DNA from: Liolophura sinensis
Taxonomy: Eukaryota; Mollusca; Polyplacophora; Chitonida; Chitonidae
Direction: 5' to 3'
Assembly: GCF_032854445.1 (NCBI RefSeq)
Contig: NC_088306.1
Span: 16,959,764-17,023,763 of the forward strand
DNA: 64,000 nt
The notes under the pieces were generated by a model. It was not told the DNA's origin, made no database searches, and saw nothing but the letters and a program-made list of their open reading frames with translations. The position numbers were made by a program, and so were the translations under genes. This document shows, piece by piece, positions 31,443 to 41,566 of this stretch; within the stretch, counting starts at the first letter, position 1; each line of letters opens with the position of its first letter.

Positions 31443-33436
31443 GTGAGTAAATTATATTGTTGTTCTACAGATCTACACCGTATGAAGTGTATAGGAGTAG
31501 ACCTATCCCTACACACAATCATCATCGCTGTATTTTTCAGCGTGTATAATTTACTCCTAGTTAATTAGGCATTCACATGAACATTTAGAATAAAATCGTA
31601 ACTGAGATATATTTAGGATTAAGAGGATGTATATTTCTCCGGCTTCGTGTGGCCATTTTCCAGCTATCACACTGTCGCTTTTGCTTTTGTCAGCAAAAGA
31701 AAAATGCAAACTATGTACTCCATGTAGATAATTAAGAAGATGATATTTTTTATAAATGTCATTTTATTAAATCATGATCGTTTTCCATGCATGTAAAATG
31801 TATAAAAGGTCAACTGTATGCACTCATGCCACAATATGTGTTATGATTACGAAGGTATTAAATAAATGGATGTTTTCGATTGTTTTATTTCGATAGTGCA
31901 TGCTGTACCGGTATTGCTTTTGAGAGCCAATATGTGCATGTCATGGCTAATCAAACAATCGTTTGTTTATGGTGAATCACTCCGAGAAATTGGTCAACCA
32001 GGCTGGGGTTGTATCTAAAATGCAAAGATTTTTTCAAAGATGTTATTTGTAAACTGATCTGACGGTGCAGATTCCTCTAATCTTTAGTAAATTTTCACAT
32101 ATTGTGTACATACGTGTTGTCTTTACGCATGTATGTTTTGTTTCTCTTTCAGGTGAGGACTGCAGGTGATGATGAACCAACCTTTCGTGTACCGGGTCCT
32201 AGAAAAAGACGAAAACGTCAAAGACCCTCCACTGATCCAGTATCACCTGGCCAACCTGTCGCCAAAAGAGGCCCTAGAGCAATTCAAGAAGAGGCCAAAA
32301 ACGGTCCGGAAACCAAGAATGGCCGGACAGGTACCCCTATCATAGCGGAAGCCAAAAGGCGAGGCAAAGATCGAGGTGACACCAAGGGTTTTGAGACAAG
32401 ATGGGAAACCAAAAATGTCCAACAAGGTACGCGCGCCATTGTGAAGGAAAACGGACGAGAGAAACATGGCGACCAACCCATGCGGGATGATCCAAGACCG
32501 GAAGTTAAGAATGCCCGGCAAGGTACGCCCACCATTGTGGAGGAAAACGGGCGACATAACCATAGCGATGACTCCATGAGGTCTCCGTCAACACCGGAAC
32601 CAGGATCGGCACCGTCAGGTTTTCACCAGATCAGGGTGCCATACCTGAACGCTGAAGAAGTCAGGTATCGGAGGACGGTTGGGGGAATGGTGAAGATATT
32701 CGGAGAAGGAGAGTATGGATATGTGGTCAGAGGAGAGTACACTCCGACAGGTGCTGATGAAGCTGCAGACGTCGTGGCCAAGTACGTCAAGAACGGCAGA
32801 TCGAGCTTAGGTGGCAGTCACTACGAAGCTCGGATGTTGGCGCATCTATCCGACACAGGGTGTGTGCCGAAAGTTTACGGTCTTTTGAAAGACGAAACGG
32901 GCAAGGGCGAACCTGCCATAGTGCAGGAATGTGTGGGTGGTGGGCTGAGCTTAGAGGACGTCCTTAAACTGAAAGCCGCTCAGTCAACGTGGGTGGAATT
33001 GTGTCTTCAGTCAGCCCAAGGCCCTGAAAAGATCCACGCCAAACATGTCCTCCTCAACGACATCAAAGCCGACAACATTTTGATGGCTTGTGCTCCTGGA
33101 GGAAACAACATTCGGTTCATCGACATGGGAATGGCTTCTTACAAGTGCGGGGTTCGCTTCCGGTCTGAAGCATCCATGGCCAGAAGCCATCACCTCGCAC
33201 CGGAAGTGAGGGAATGCGGCGTGACCTCTGAACTATCGGATATCTACAGCTTGGGAAAGGTCATCGAAAGTATCGCCCTCAAGGCCAAGAATAAAGTGCT
33301 GCATGCCACTGGTCAGCTGATGACATGTGAGGATCCTTCTGAAAGATGTAGTTTACAAACGGTAATCGAACTTCTCAAAGAATTCGCCAGTCGGATGGCT
33401 CAAATCCGATCAGTTCATGAACAGAATAATCTATGA
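31284..33436 (+). CDS. Protein kinase with LND catalytic loop, tandem copy A (two exons)
   Basis: Exons are 31284-31442 and 32153-33436, with a 710-bp GT-AG intron in phase 0 (AAAGTG/GTGAGT ... CTTTCAG/GTGAGG). The product is 480 residues, or 497 from the in-frame ATG at 31233; AGAATGGCG is the better start context. Residues 1-235 are basic and probably disordered, with KRRKKADRK (29-37) and PRKRRKRQR (59-67) as likely nuclear signals and three 32-residue repeats (106-201). The kinase domain follows: glycine loop GEGEYGYV (237-244), ATP lysine K263, helix-C E278, catalytic D356 within LLND where HRD is usual, K358, N361, DMG (377-379) instead of DFG, and APE (402-404). All core catalytic residues remain, so activity is plausible. 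I cannot assign a kinase family. P344 replaces the usual hydrophobic residue in helix E (L in copy B). Confidence 0.88.
32153..33436 (+). CDS. Kinase copy A, exon 2 (repeats plus kinase domain)
   Basis: 427 codons and stop. The acceptor has a TTTGTTTCTCTTTCAG tract. The open frame extends upstream into the intron to an ATG at 32102, but that part belongs to the intron. This one exon holds all of the kinase domain, so intronless origin of the catalytic part by retroposition before the exon gain is possible. Confidence 0.9.
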   Translation: MRTAGDDEPTFRVPGPRKRRKRQRPSTDPVSPGQPVAKRGPRAIQEEAKNGPETKNGRTGTPIIAEAKRRGKDRGDTKGFETRWETKNVQQGTRAIVKENGREKHGDQPMRDDPRPEVKNARQGTPTIVEENGRHNHSDDSMRSPSTPEPGSAPSGFHQIRVPYLNAEEVRYRRTVGGMVKIFGEGEYGYVVRGEYTPTGADEAADVVAKYVKNGRSSLGGSHYEARMLAHLSDTGCVPKVYGLLKDETGKGEPAIVQECVGGGLSLEDVLKLKAAQSTWVELCLQSAQGPEKIHAKHVLLNDIKADNILMACAPGGNNIRFIDMGMASYKCGVRFRSEASMARSHHLAPEVRECGVTSELSDIYSLGKVIESIALKAKNKVLHATGQLMTCEDPSERCSLQTVIELLKEFASRMAQIRSVHEQNNL

Positions 33437-34038
33437 CTTCATGTACACGATAGAATCATTTTAGCGGAGTTTATCGAATCATGCATGTCTACATTTAATT
33501 ATGCACTCAAGAATGTCGCTCTGCCATGCACAATACAGACCTATACACGTTGGACGTATTTTATAATTACCGTATACTTAACTGTAGGGCATCTATAATC
33601 ATATATAGTGGGTGATATGTGTGATCCACTTCATATAAAACACGACTCAAATGAGTAAATAAATCATATCCCCATATTTCAGGTTGTTGAACAATACTGT
33701 TTGTGCGATACCGTGTGATACACGCAGTCATGTCCAATTAACACAAGCCTTTCAAGTACATGCATTCCACAATGTTATAAATGAGGTTCTCTCCATGCAG
33801 AACCAGCTATGTACGACATGATAACTTTTCCAAGAACATCCAGTATGAGCTATACGTTTTTATCGTGCATATGATATGTTTATATAGCTGTAGCTGTAGG
33901 TACATGTAAACAACTGTGCATTGCTGATGTTTGGAGTAAGGTGTGATATTCAATCTATATTTGAAGATACATGTGATATAAGGTACGTACCCTATATAAT
34001 TTATTTTTCTTGACAAGATTGTGGAACACTGTGTTTAA

Positions 34039-34044
34039 AATAAA
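34039..34044 (+). promoter_or_regulatory. Candidate polyadenylation signal, kinase copy A
   Basis: AATAAA lies in TGTTTAAAATAAAACTG, about 600 bp past the stop. The same context is kept in copy B. An earlier hexamer occurs at 33658-33663. Confidence 0.5.
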
Positions 34045-35285
34045 ACTGGTCACATATCTGAAGTCCCTGTGATGGTGTTTGTTGGTGGTTTATTTTTTAA
34101 CTATAATGGTATTACTTTATGACAGTCTCGCTGTGCATGTAGGTCTGCTTACAAGTCAGACACTGTATATATAGGTATTTTGACTTGGCGCAGCATCAAA
34201 GGGAAAGCGCTAATAGGTTTATGCCAGTATGCCCGACCCAGTATTAGGGCATGTACATGTACCGGGTGGTGGTGACACTGATACTGTCACCGCATCCTGT
34301 TGTGTTTCGCATCTTGTGTCGCATCATGTTTCGGTGAAGCAGAACGATTACAGTTTGAAGTCATTTGGACAGCAAACGAGACATGGGATAGTGAAATGAT
34401 CTCCAAAATCTTAAAACGACGCGCAACTCGAACCGATATACAATGGAGGGGAAAAACAGACCTACTTATATTTACGCACAGATGTAGGGCCATGATGGTT
34501 ATGAAGGTATGTTACCTCTAATCAGTAGCATGCTGCGTGAAATATACTCGCTCTTTCTTGCATCAATATATGTGTATTGGTATCGTATCTACTTTCCAAG
34601 ATATAAGGCGACTTAGAAACAGAAATTTAAAAATATGGAATGGAGATGAGAAGAGTTATCGTTCTTTTGTCCAGTTAACATTTATCGCAATCAAGGTATT
34701 GCGATGCGATATTGCACCATGCAACGACGAAGCAATGGAACAGAGCGACACTGGATGTAATACAGCAGTATGGAAGAGAGCACTGGACAAATGAAACCGA
34801 GCGAGTGTTGGAAATGCGAATGTTTGTTGGCCTGTACCGGTAGCCTACGTGTAAAAATTGATGTACAGAGTAACATGGAAACCGCTTACAGGCAGACAGT
34901 ACTTTGGATTGCTTAATTTTACCTGATTTCTGAAAGCCTCCCAGATTACACCGGAACATCAGATGGAAATGCTATTTCGTTAAAACACAAGCTACCGCAT
35001 TCTGATCAGATAATGAATGAATAATTGACATGGTATACGCCAAATAAATAGCATTACAAATACGCAGTGGTGGGAACAGTGGTGAGATTACAAAGAGTCT
35101 GTACATGGTTTTCACGTTTGGATGAATGCAAAACATGAAAGGTAATTAAAAACATACATAAAGAACGTAGTAAAGCACACTTTAAGAACCAAACGTGAGG
35201 TCAAATGCTCAAAACTATTCTCAAGGTCATTTTACATATACCAGATCATACATATCAGACATGTAGAATAGGTGTGTGATTTAAA

Positions 35286-35559
35286 GGTAAGCTTTGGGGC
35301 CTTTGTAGCCGAGTGGTTTAGCATGCCAGCATGGAGCACTGACCCTCTCGCTAGTGCGATCGCCGTGAGTTCAAGTCCACCTCATAGTGTCTTCCTCTCC
35401 GGCCGTACGTGGGATGGTCTGCGGGTAACCTGCCGATGGTCGTAGTTTCCCCTCCAGGATTTAGCCATTTCCTCCCACTGGCCGCCGTCCTACAAGTGAA
35501 ATATTTTTGAGTACGCCGTAAAACACCATTCAAATAAATGAATAAAGAAAGAAGAAAAA
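35286..35559 (+). mobile_element. Full-length SINE inserted after the kinase duplication
   Basis: A tRNA-like head (GGGGCCTTTGTAGCCGAGTGG, B-box GAGTTCAAGTCC), body and AAATAAATGAATAAAG tail are present. GATTTAAA borders it at 35278-35285 and 35560-35567. Unit B has a single AGTTTAAATATT at the equivalent place (near 40100), an empty site. The insertion is therefore younger than the duplication or was lost precisely from B; the former is far likelier. Confidence 0.88.
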
Positions 35560-35876
35560 GATTTAAAATATTCGTGTTATTATTTTCATAATATCCATCT
35601 TCCCTATAGCCCTCTTCGCATCACCATATCGAAGAAACAGTTCAGAGCACGGTGTGATCAACCAGCCGGTACTTTGCCAAACAATTTCTGTAAACTTTGT
35701 TCCATCCAAGTATTTTTAAACAGGCCCGTTTAAAAGCATGCATGCATGTATTACTTAATGTCCAAGTACCCTATAAAAAGGTGGTATGAAATGCTTTCTG
35801 TATTGGTGACGTTGTCTCTGACACGTTTCTGCCATGCTATAGAGATTCGCACCAACACCTCTCTAAGGCAGTGAAG

Positions 35877-35899
35877 TGACGTCATAAAGCTTGACGTCA
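35877..35899. promoter_or_regulatory. Two CRE palindromes at the 5' end of kinase copy B
   Basis: TGACGTCA occurs at 35877-35884 and 35892-35899, the second overlapping the upstream in-frame ATG exactly as in copy A. The pair may reflect a small local duplication in this copy. Confidence 0.5.
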
Positions 35900-35949
35900 T
35901 GCGTTCTGTTGCTAATATCAACGCAATCGTCACACAAACAGTAACAAGA

Positions 35950-36108
35950 ATGGCGTCGAAAAGCGCACGTCAACGTTCTACTGCTGTTCTAATGCAGAAT
36001 TGTGAATATCCAAGCAAAACAAACCCGAGTAGAAAGCGCCAAAGAAGGGCGGACAGAAAGGAGATTGGTGATTGTCTGGGACAAGAAGACCATATTGACA
36101 AGAAAGTG
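35950..36108 (+). CDS. Kinase copy B, exon 1
   Basis: 53 codons starting MASKSARQ. The N-terminal half differs strongly from copy A; the last 20 codons encode the same residues. An upstream in-frame ATG at 35899 would add 17 residues. Confidence 0.8.
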
Positions 36109-37865
36109 GTGAGTTAATTATATCATAGTTGTTCAAATCTACACCGTATAAAGTGTATAGGATTAGACCTAACCCTAGACCTAAATGTCTTTTTATCAAA
36201 TCATGATCCTTTTTCATGCATGTCAAATGTATAATAGGTCAACTGGATGCACTCATACCGCAATATGTGTTATGATTACGAAGGTATTAAATAAATGGAT
36301 GTTTTCGATTGTTTTATTTTGATAGTGCATGCTGTACCGGTATTGCTTTTGAGAGCCAATATGTGCATGTCATGGCTAATCAAACCATCGTTTGTTTATG
36401 GTGAATCACTCCGAGAAATTGGTCAACCAGGCTGGGGTTGTATCTAAAATGCAAAGATTTTTTCAAAGATGTTATTTGTAGACTGATCTGACGGTGCAGA
36501 TTCCTCTAATCTTTAGTAAATTTTCACATATTGTGTATATACGTGTTGTCTTTACGCATGTATGTTTTGTTTCTCTTTCAGGTGAGGACTGCAGGTGATG
36601 ATGAACCGACCTTTCGTGTACCGGGTCCTAGAAAAAGACGAAAACGTCAAAGACCCTCCACTGATCCAGTATCACCTGGCCAACCTGTCGCCAAAACAGG
36701 CCCAAGAGTAATTCAACAAGAGGCCAAAAACGGCCCGGAAACCAAGAATGGCCGGACAGGTACCCCTATCATAGCGGAAGCCAAAAGGCGAGGCAAAGAT
36801 CAAGGTGACACCAAGGGTTTTGAGGCAAGATGGGAAACCAAAAATGTCCAGCAAGGTACGCGCGCCATTGTGAAGGAAAACGGACGAGAGAAACATGGCG
36901 ACCAACCCATGCGGCATGATCCAAGACCGGAAGTTAAGAATGCCCGGCAAGGTACGCCCACCATTGTGGAGGAAAACGGGCGACATAACCATAGCGATGG
37001 CTCCATGAGGTCTCGGTCAACACCGGAACCAGGATCGGCACCGTCAGGTTTTCACCAGATCAGGGTGCCATACCTGAACGCTGAAGAAGTCAGGTATCGG
37101 AGCACGGTTGGGGGAATGGTGAAGATATTCGGAGAAGGAGAGTATGGATATGTGGTCAGAGGAGAGTACACTCCGACAGGTGCTGATGAAGCTGCAGACG
37201 TCGTGGCCAAGTACGTCAAGAACGGCAGATCGAGTTTAGGTGGCAGTCACTACGAAGCTCGGATGTTGGCGCATCTATCCGACACAGGGTGTGTGCCGAA
37301 AGTTTACGGCCTTTTGAAAGACGAAACGGGCAAAGGCGAACCTGCCATAGTGCAGGAATGTGTGGGTGGTGGACTGAGCTTAGAGGACGTCCTTAAACTG
37401 AAAGCCGCTCAGTCAACGTGGGTGGAAGTGTGTCTTCAGTCAGCCCAAGGCCTTGAAAAGATCCACGCCAAACATGTCCTCCTCAACGACATCAAAGCCG
37501 ACAACATTTTGGTGGCTTGTGCCCCTGGAGGAAACAACATCCGGTTCATCGACATGGGAATGGCTTCTTACAAGTGCGGGGTTCGCTTCCGGTCTGAAGC
37601 ATCCATGGCCAGAAGCCATCACCTCGCACCGGAAGTGAGGGAATGCGGCGTGACCTCTGAACTATCGGATATCTACAGCTTGGGAAAGGTCATCGAAAGT
37701 ATCGCCCTCAAGGCCAAGAATAAAGTGCTGCATGCCATTGGTCAGCTGATGACATGTGAGGATCCTTCTGAAAGATGTAGTTTACAAACGGTAATCGAAC
37801 TTCTCAAAGAATTCGCCAGTCGGATGGCCCAAATCCGATCAGTTCATGAACAGAATAATCTATGA
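35950..37865 (+). CDS. Protein kinase with LND catalytic loop, tandem copy B (two exons)
   Basis: Exons are 35950-36108 and 36582-37865, with a 473-bp intron in phase 0 using the same splice sites as copy A. It also encodes 480 residues with the same layout: two basic nuclear-signal-like clusters, three 32-residue repeats, glycine loop, K263, E278, LLND with D356, N361, DMG and APE. I count 13 replacement and about 11 silent differences from copy A in exon 2, but 15 replacement against 3 silent codons in exon 1. Copy B keeps the canonical leucine (GLEKIH) in helix E. Both frames are intact, so both genes may be functional. A role cannot be assigned; the basic N-terminus suggests nuclear or chromatin-associated substrates. 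Confidence 0.88.
36582..37865 (+). CDS. Kinase copy B, exon 2 (repeats plus kinase domain)
   Basis: 427 codons and stop, about 97% identical in protein to copy A. The preceding 300 bp of intron is almost identical too, so the highly similar block begins inside the intron. Confidence 0.9.
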   Translation: MRTAGDDEPTFRVPGPRKRRKRQRPSTDPVSPGQPVAKTGPRVIQQEAKNGPETKNGRTGTPIIAEAKRRGKDQGDTKGFEARWETKNVQQGTRAIVKENGREKHGDQPMRHDPRPEVKNARQGTPTIVEENGRHNHSDGSMRSRSTPEPGSAPSGFHQIRVPYLNAEEVRYRSTVGGMVKIFGEGEYGYVVRGEYTPTGADEAADVVAKYVKNGRSSLGGSHYEARMLAHLSDTGCVPKVYGLLKDETGKGEPAIVQECVGGGLSLEDVLKLKAAQSTWVEVCLQSAQGLEKIHAKHVLLNDIKADNILVACAPGGNNIRFIDMGMASYKCGVRFRSEASMARSHHLAPEVRECGVTSELSDIYSLGKVIESIALKAKNKVLHAIGQLMTCEDPSERCSLQTVIELLKEFASRMAQIRSVHEQNNL

Positions 37866-38542
37866 CTTCATGTACACGATAGAATCATTTTCGCTGAGCT
37901 TATCGAATCATGCATGTCTACATTTAATTATGCACTCAAGAATGTCGCTCTGCCATGCACAATACATGGGCAATCAGGAATATGACTAATTGCATTGCTT
38001 TCGCATGCACTATAATATTGTTTTTTTTTTTTAAATTATAGACCTATTCACGTTGGACCTATTTTAGAATTACCGTATACTTAACTGTACGGCATCTATA
38101 ATCATATATCGTGGGTGATATCTGTGGTCCAATTCATATAAAACACGAATCAAATGAGTAAATAAATCATATCCCCATATTTCAGGCTGTTAAATAATAC
38201 TGTTTGTGCGATACCGTGTGATACACGCAGTCATGTCCAGTTAACACAAAGCCTTTCCAGTACATGCATTCCACAATGTTATAAATGAGGTTCTCTCCAT
38301 GCAGAACCAGCTATGTACGACATGGTAACTTTTCCAAGAACATCCAGTATGAGCTATACGGTTTTATCGTGCATATGATATGTTTATATAGCTGTAGCTG
38401 TAGGCACATATAAACAATTGTGCATTGCTGATGTTTGAATTAAGGTGTAATATTCAATCTATATTTGAAAATATATGTGATATAAGGTACGTACCCTATA
38501 TAATTTATTTTTCTTGACAAGATTGTGGAACACTGTGTTTAA

Positions 38543-38548
38543 AATAAA
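38543..38548 (+). promoter_or_regulatory. Candidate polyadenylation signal, kinase copy B
   Basis: AATAAA sits in the same TGTTTAAAATAAAACTG context as copy A, about 680 bp past the stop. Confidence 0.5.
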
Positions 38549-40139
38549 ACTGATCTCATATCTGAAATCCCTGTGATGGTATTTGTTTGTGGTTTATTTT
38601 TTAACTTTAATGGAATTACTTCACTAACTGGTTATTAAACTGAATGACAACCTCACTGTGCATGTTGTCAGACACCGTATATGTGGATATTTTGATCTAG
38701 GCGCAGCATCAAAGGGAAAGCGCTAGAAGGTTTATGCGATTATGCGTAGCCTAGGGTCAGGACATTTACAGGGTATGTTGTGTTTCGAATCTTGTGTCGC
38801 ATCCTGTTTCAGTGAAGCAGAACGATTATACCTCGAAGTTTTTTGGACAGCAAAAGAGACATGGGATAGGGAAATGATCTCCAAAAGCTCAACTGGAACT
38901 GTTATATAATGGAGGGGCAAAAAAAGAGAAAAATCTGCTTATATTTACGCATATATATAGGGCCATCCTGTAGCTGATGAAGGTTATGACGGTATCTTAC
39001 CTGTAATCAGTAGCATGCTGGGTGAAATATACTCGCAATTTCTTGCATCAATATATGTCTAACTGCTTGAACCGTTGAGACAGAAGGCCTACTATATCAT
39101 TTACAAGGAACTCCAGCCATCCTGCTTAAATAACCTATAGCTGGAGATGGTTCAGGTCGTGGCCTCCAGAGGGCTTGTGTTGGTGATTTTGACCCATACT
39201 GAATGTTTACAAAATTACATTAGGATTGTTGCACAACTAGATTCATGCTCAGTTCTTAAACAAATGGAGATAAATCTAAGCACCACTGAGGCTGATCAAG
39301 GCGTTTGACTGTCGCTGGATTTTATGTTTCAATTTTGTAGCGGCGGCTTCCCAGATGAAAGCCGGGCTGACCTAGATATCGCACCTATTACACGGTTTGT
39401 AATCAACTGATTTTACGTCTGTGGTCACCTGTAAATGATACAGACCTGTCCCACAACACTTTGTGAAATTGCCCTTCGGCTGCATGTAACTAAGTCGTTT
39501 TTAACGGTCTCAAAATGATGTCTTATGCAGTAGTTCTATGCTATTATATGTCACTTGATGGAGTGAATGGGGAAGGTCACAGTTTAGGCTGTGCAATCGG
39601 ATAGCAACGTGTTTGATTGGATCAAATTCTCAAGATTTCTGCCTCGTCTTACAGAAGCCGTTTGTGCAGTTTTGTCAGTTTGTTCCATATGTTATTCGGT
39701 GAAATCTCATTAAAATAATAAAGTATGATACCTTTTAGAAAGCCTGAGTATCCTGCTTTCGATTGAAATATGTTTTAGCCAGGAGCTGTCTTGTCCTTTA
39801 GTATTACCTGATTTCTGAAAAACCTCCCAGCTTGCACTGAAACAGGAAATGAAAATGTTATTTCGTTAAAACACAAACTTCCACATTCTGATCAGATAAT
39901 GAATGAATAATCGATGTGGTTTACGCCCGATAAACGGTATTATAACTACGCAATGGTGAAAACAGGGATGAGGTTACAAAAAGTCTGTTAACGGTTTTCA
40001 CCTTTGATTGAATGAGAACATATGAAGATTTCATTTTACTTATACCTTAGCATATGTCTGACATGTACAGATTAGACTTGTAATTAAAACATAAGAGTTT
40101 AAATATTATTATTTTTTTTTTATAATATCCATATCTGCA

Positions 40140-40330
40140 TTGAATCGCTTCCATAACCCCATCTCTTTATCACTGCATCGCATCGCCCCTCTCGCTCCAT
40201 GGCTGCATTGTATCACCCCCATCGCTCTCATTGCTCCATAGCTGCATCACCCATACAATCTCTCCACCATAGCATATCGTCCCATGGGTGCATCGCATGG
40301 CTTCATCAAGTTATGATGAAACCTCAAACG
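40140..40330. repeat. Degenerate CATCGC/TGCAT-rich simple repeat
   Basis: Words such as GCATCGCATCGC, CTCCATGGCTGCAT and CTCCATAGCTGCATCACCC recur loosely. It lies at the outer edge of duplication unit B; the matching part of unit A is shorter. Confidence 0.45.
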
Positions 40331-40784
40331 CTTCATACCATCGCCATGAAAGTACGCAGTAACAAGTGAAAACAAGAGAGAAAATCAGTTCAGCTGGATT
40401 TTAAAAGGAAAGAAGTATTTCTGGTTGAAAGCACATAATATATATGTGAGCAAAGAAATGAATTTCCACAGTGTAACGATTTCGTACACACTTAATATTA
40501 AAAGCACTCATACGCAAACCCAAGCAAGCGGACATTTGATCAAATCAATCAATGAGATGGATTTCTAACAAAATGACATAACACTATAAAAATATTCCTT
40601 TACATTTTCTCAATGCCCTGAATCAAAGCATGATGAAAAACACCAGTTCCCGTATGTCTACAGGATTATTTTGGTTAACACTACACGCAAGTGTATCGTG
40701 AATCCTGAAGGAGACGCAGGCTGTTCTTCAGACTAGACAAATTGTCTGTCACCCGGTGGCTTCATACGGAAGTCTTTTGTTGTC

Positions 40785-41265
40785 ATTGCGGGAAAAAATT
40801 GAGAGGAAAAAGGGTTGAAATGTGTCGAAGTTTCGACTTCCTTTTCAACTTTATTATGTTAAAATTTTGACTGTTTTCTCCACATTTCGACATTTTCGAC
40901 TCTAGAACATTTTTTCTAGAGAAACCTCGAGAGACTTGTGCGCTCTTCGGGCGCATCCATCAGTATCCCTGTTGATGTACTGTTCTGGAAAGTTATCTTG
41001 TATGCATGACTGCAACACCAAAATATGATAACTTCTATTCATGCACCAGAAAGAGGGGAACATTTGGATAGCACAGATAAATCCAGATAAAAATAAAATA
41101 AACACTTTTCCACATACACAATCAGTCATTGTCATTACCGGATACTGTAAATGCACATGCACGTCACACAGAAGACGAAATATCGAGATAGGAAAGTTCA
41201 AATTTTGAGATAAAGATGTCGAAATTTCGGGAAAAAAGTCTCCCACATAATTTTTTTTCACCGTG
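40785..41265. mobile_element. Foldback-like element with TTTCGAC subrepeats
   Basis: The left part (about 40785-40905) holds GCGGGAAAAAATTGAG, GTCGAAGTTTCGACTT, TTAAAATTTTGACTG, CATTTCGACATTTTCGAC. The right part complemented (about 41165-41265) holds GTGAAAAAAAATTATGTGGG, CCGAAATTTCGACATC, CTCAAAATTTGAACTTTCC, CGATATTTCGTC. So inverted arms with internal subrepeats flank a ~260-bp centre. A 119-codon minus frame crosses it without a recognisable domain. Confidence 0.55.
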
Positions 41266-41440
41266 TCTAGAATAGGTTTCCTTATGGCGTCTATAGATCA
41301 GTGACGTCTAAAAATTGGCTAGACCTCTAAGCTTTATTGAAAGTTTTTCTTTTTTACCTATTTCTCCTTAAGTCACGGTGATATATGGCGTGGTACTTAT
41401 TACCATTGAGGCATTTACCTGAACAGTTAGGATTAAATCC

Positions 41441-41566
41441 TAACTGAGGCCATTCATTGACTAACTGAGGTGATTCATAGACTAACTGAGGTAATTCACA
41501 GACTAACTGAGGTAATTCATTGACTAACTGAGGTGATACATAGACTAACTAAGGTAAATTATCCAG
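41441..41566. repeat. 21-bp minisatellite, six units
   Basis: The unit TAACTGAGGTGATTCATAGAC is repeated six times with a few substitutions; the last unit is degenerate. Confidence 0.92.

Larger units (their letters stand above)
31155..40350. repeat. Tandem segmental duplication of ~4.6 kb holding the two kinase genes
   Basis: Unit A (about 31155-35800) is followed directly by unit B (about 35805-40350). The shared start is GTTGTCTCTGAC. Homology continues through both exons, the 3' UTR, GTGAAGCAGAACGATTA (34336/38812) and GATCAGATAATGAATGAATAA (about 35002/39890) to ATAATATCC (about 35589/40124). Offsets change from 4666 bp at exon 1 to 4429 at exon 2 and about 4890 further on. This reflects a ~240-bp intron difference, extra sequence near 37967-38036 in B, and a SINE in A. 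Confidence 0.9.

Noticed and set aside
32102-32152. Upstream extension of the kinase exon-2 frame (MCTYVLSLRMYVLFLFQ)
   Set aside because: This segment is the pyrimidine tract and acceptor of the intron. A conserved first exon with a matching phase-0 donor exists in both copies.
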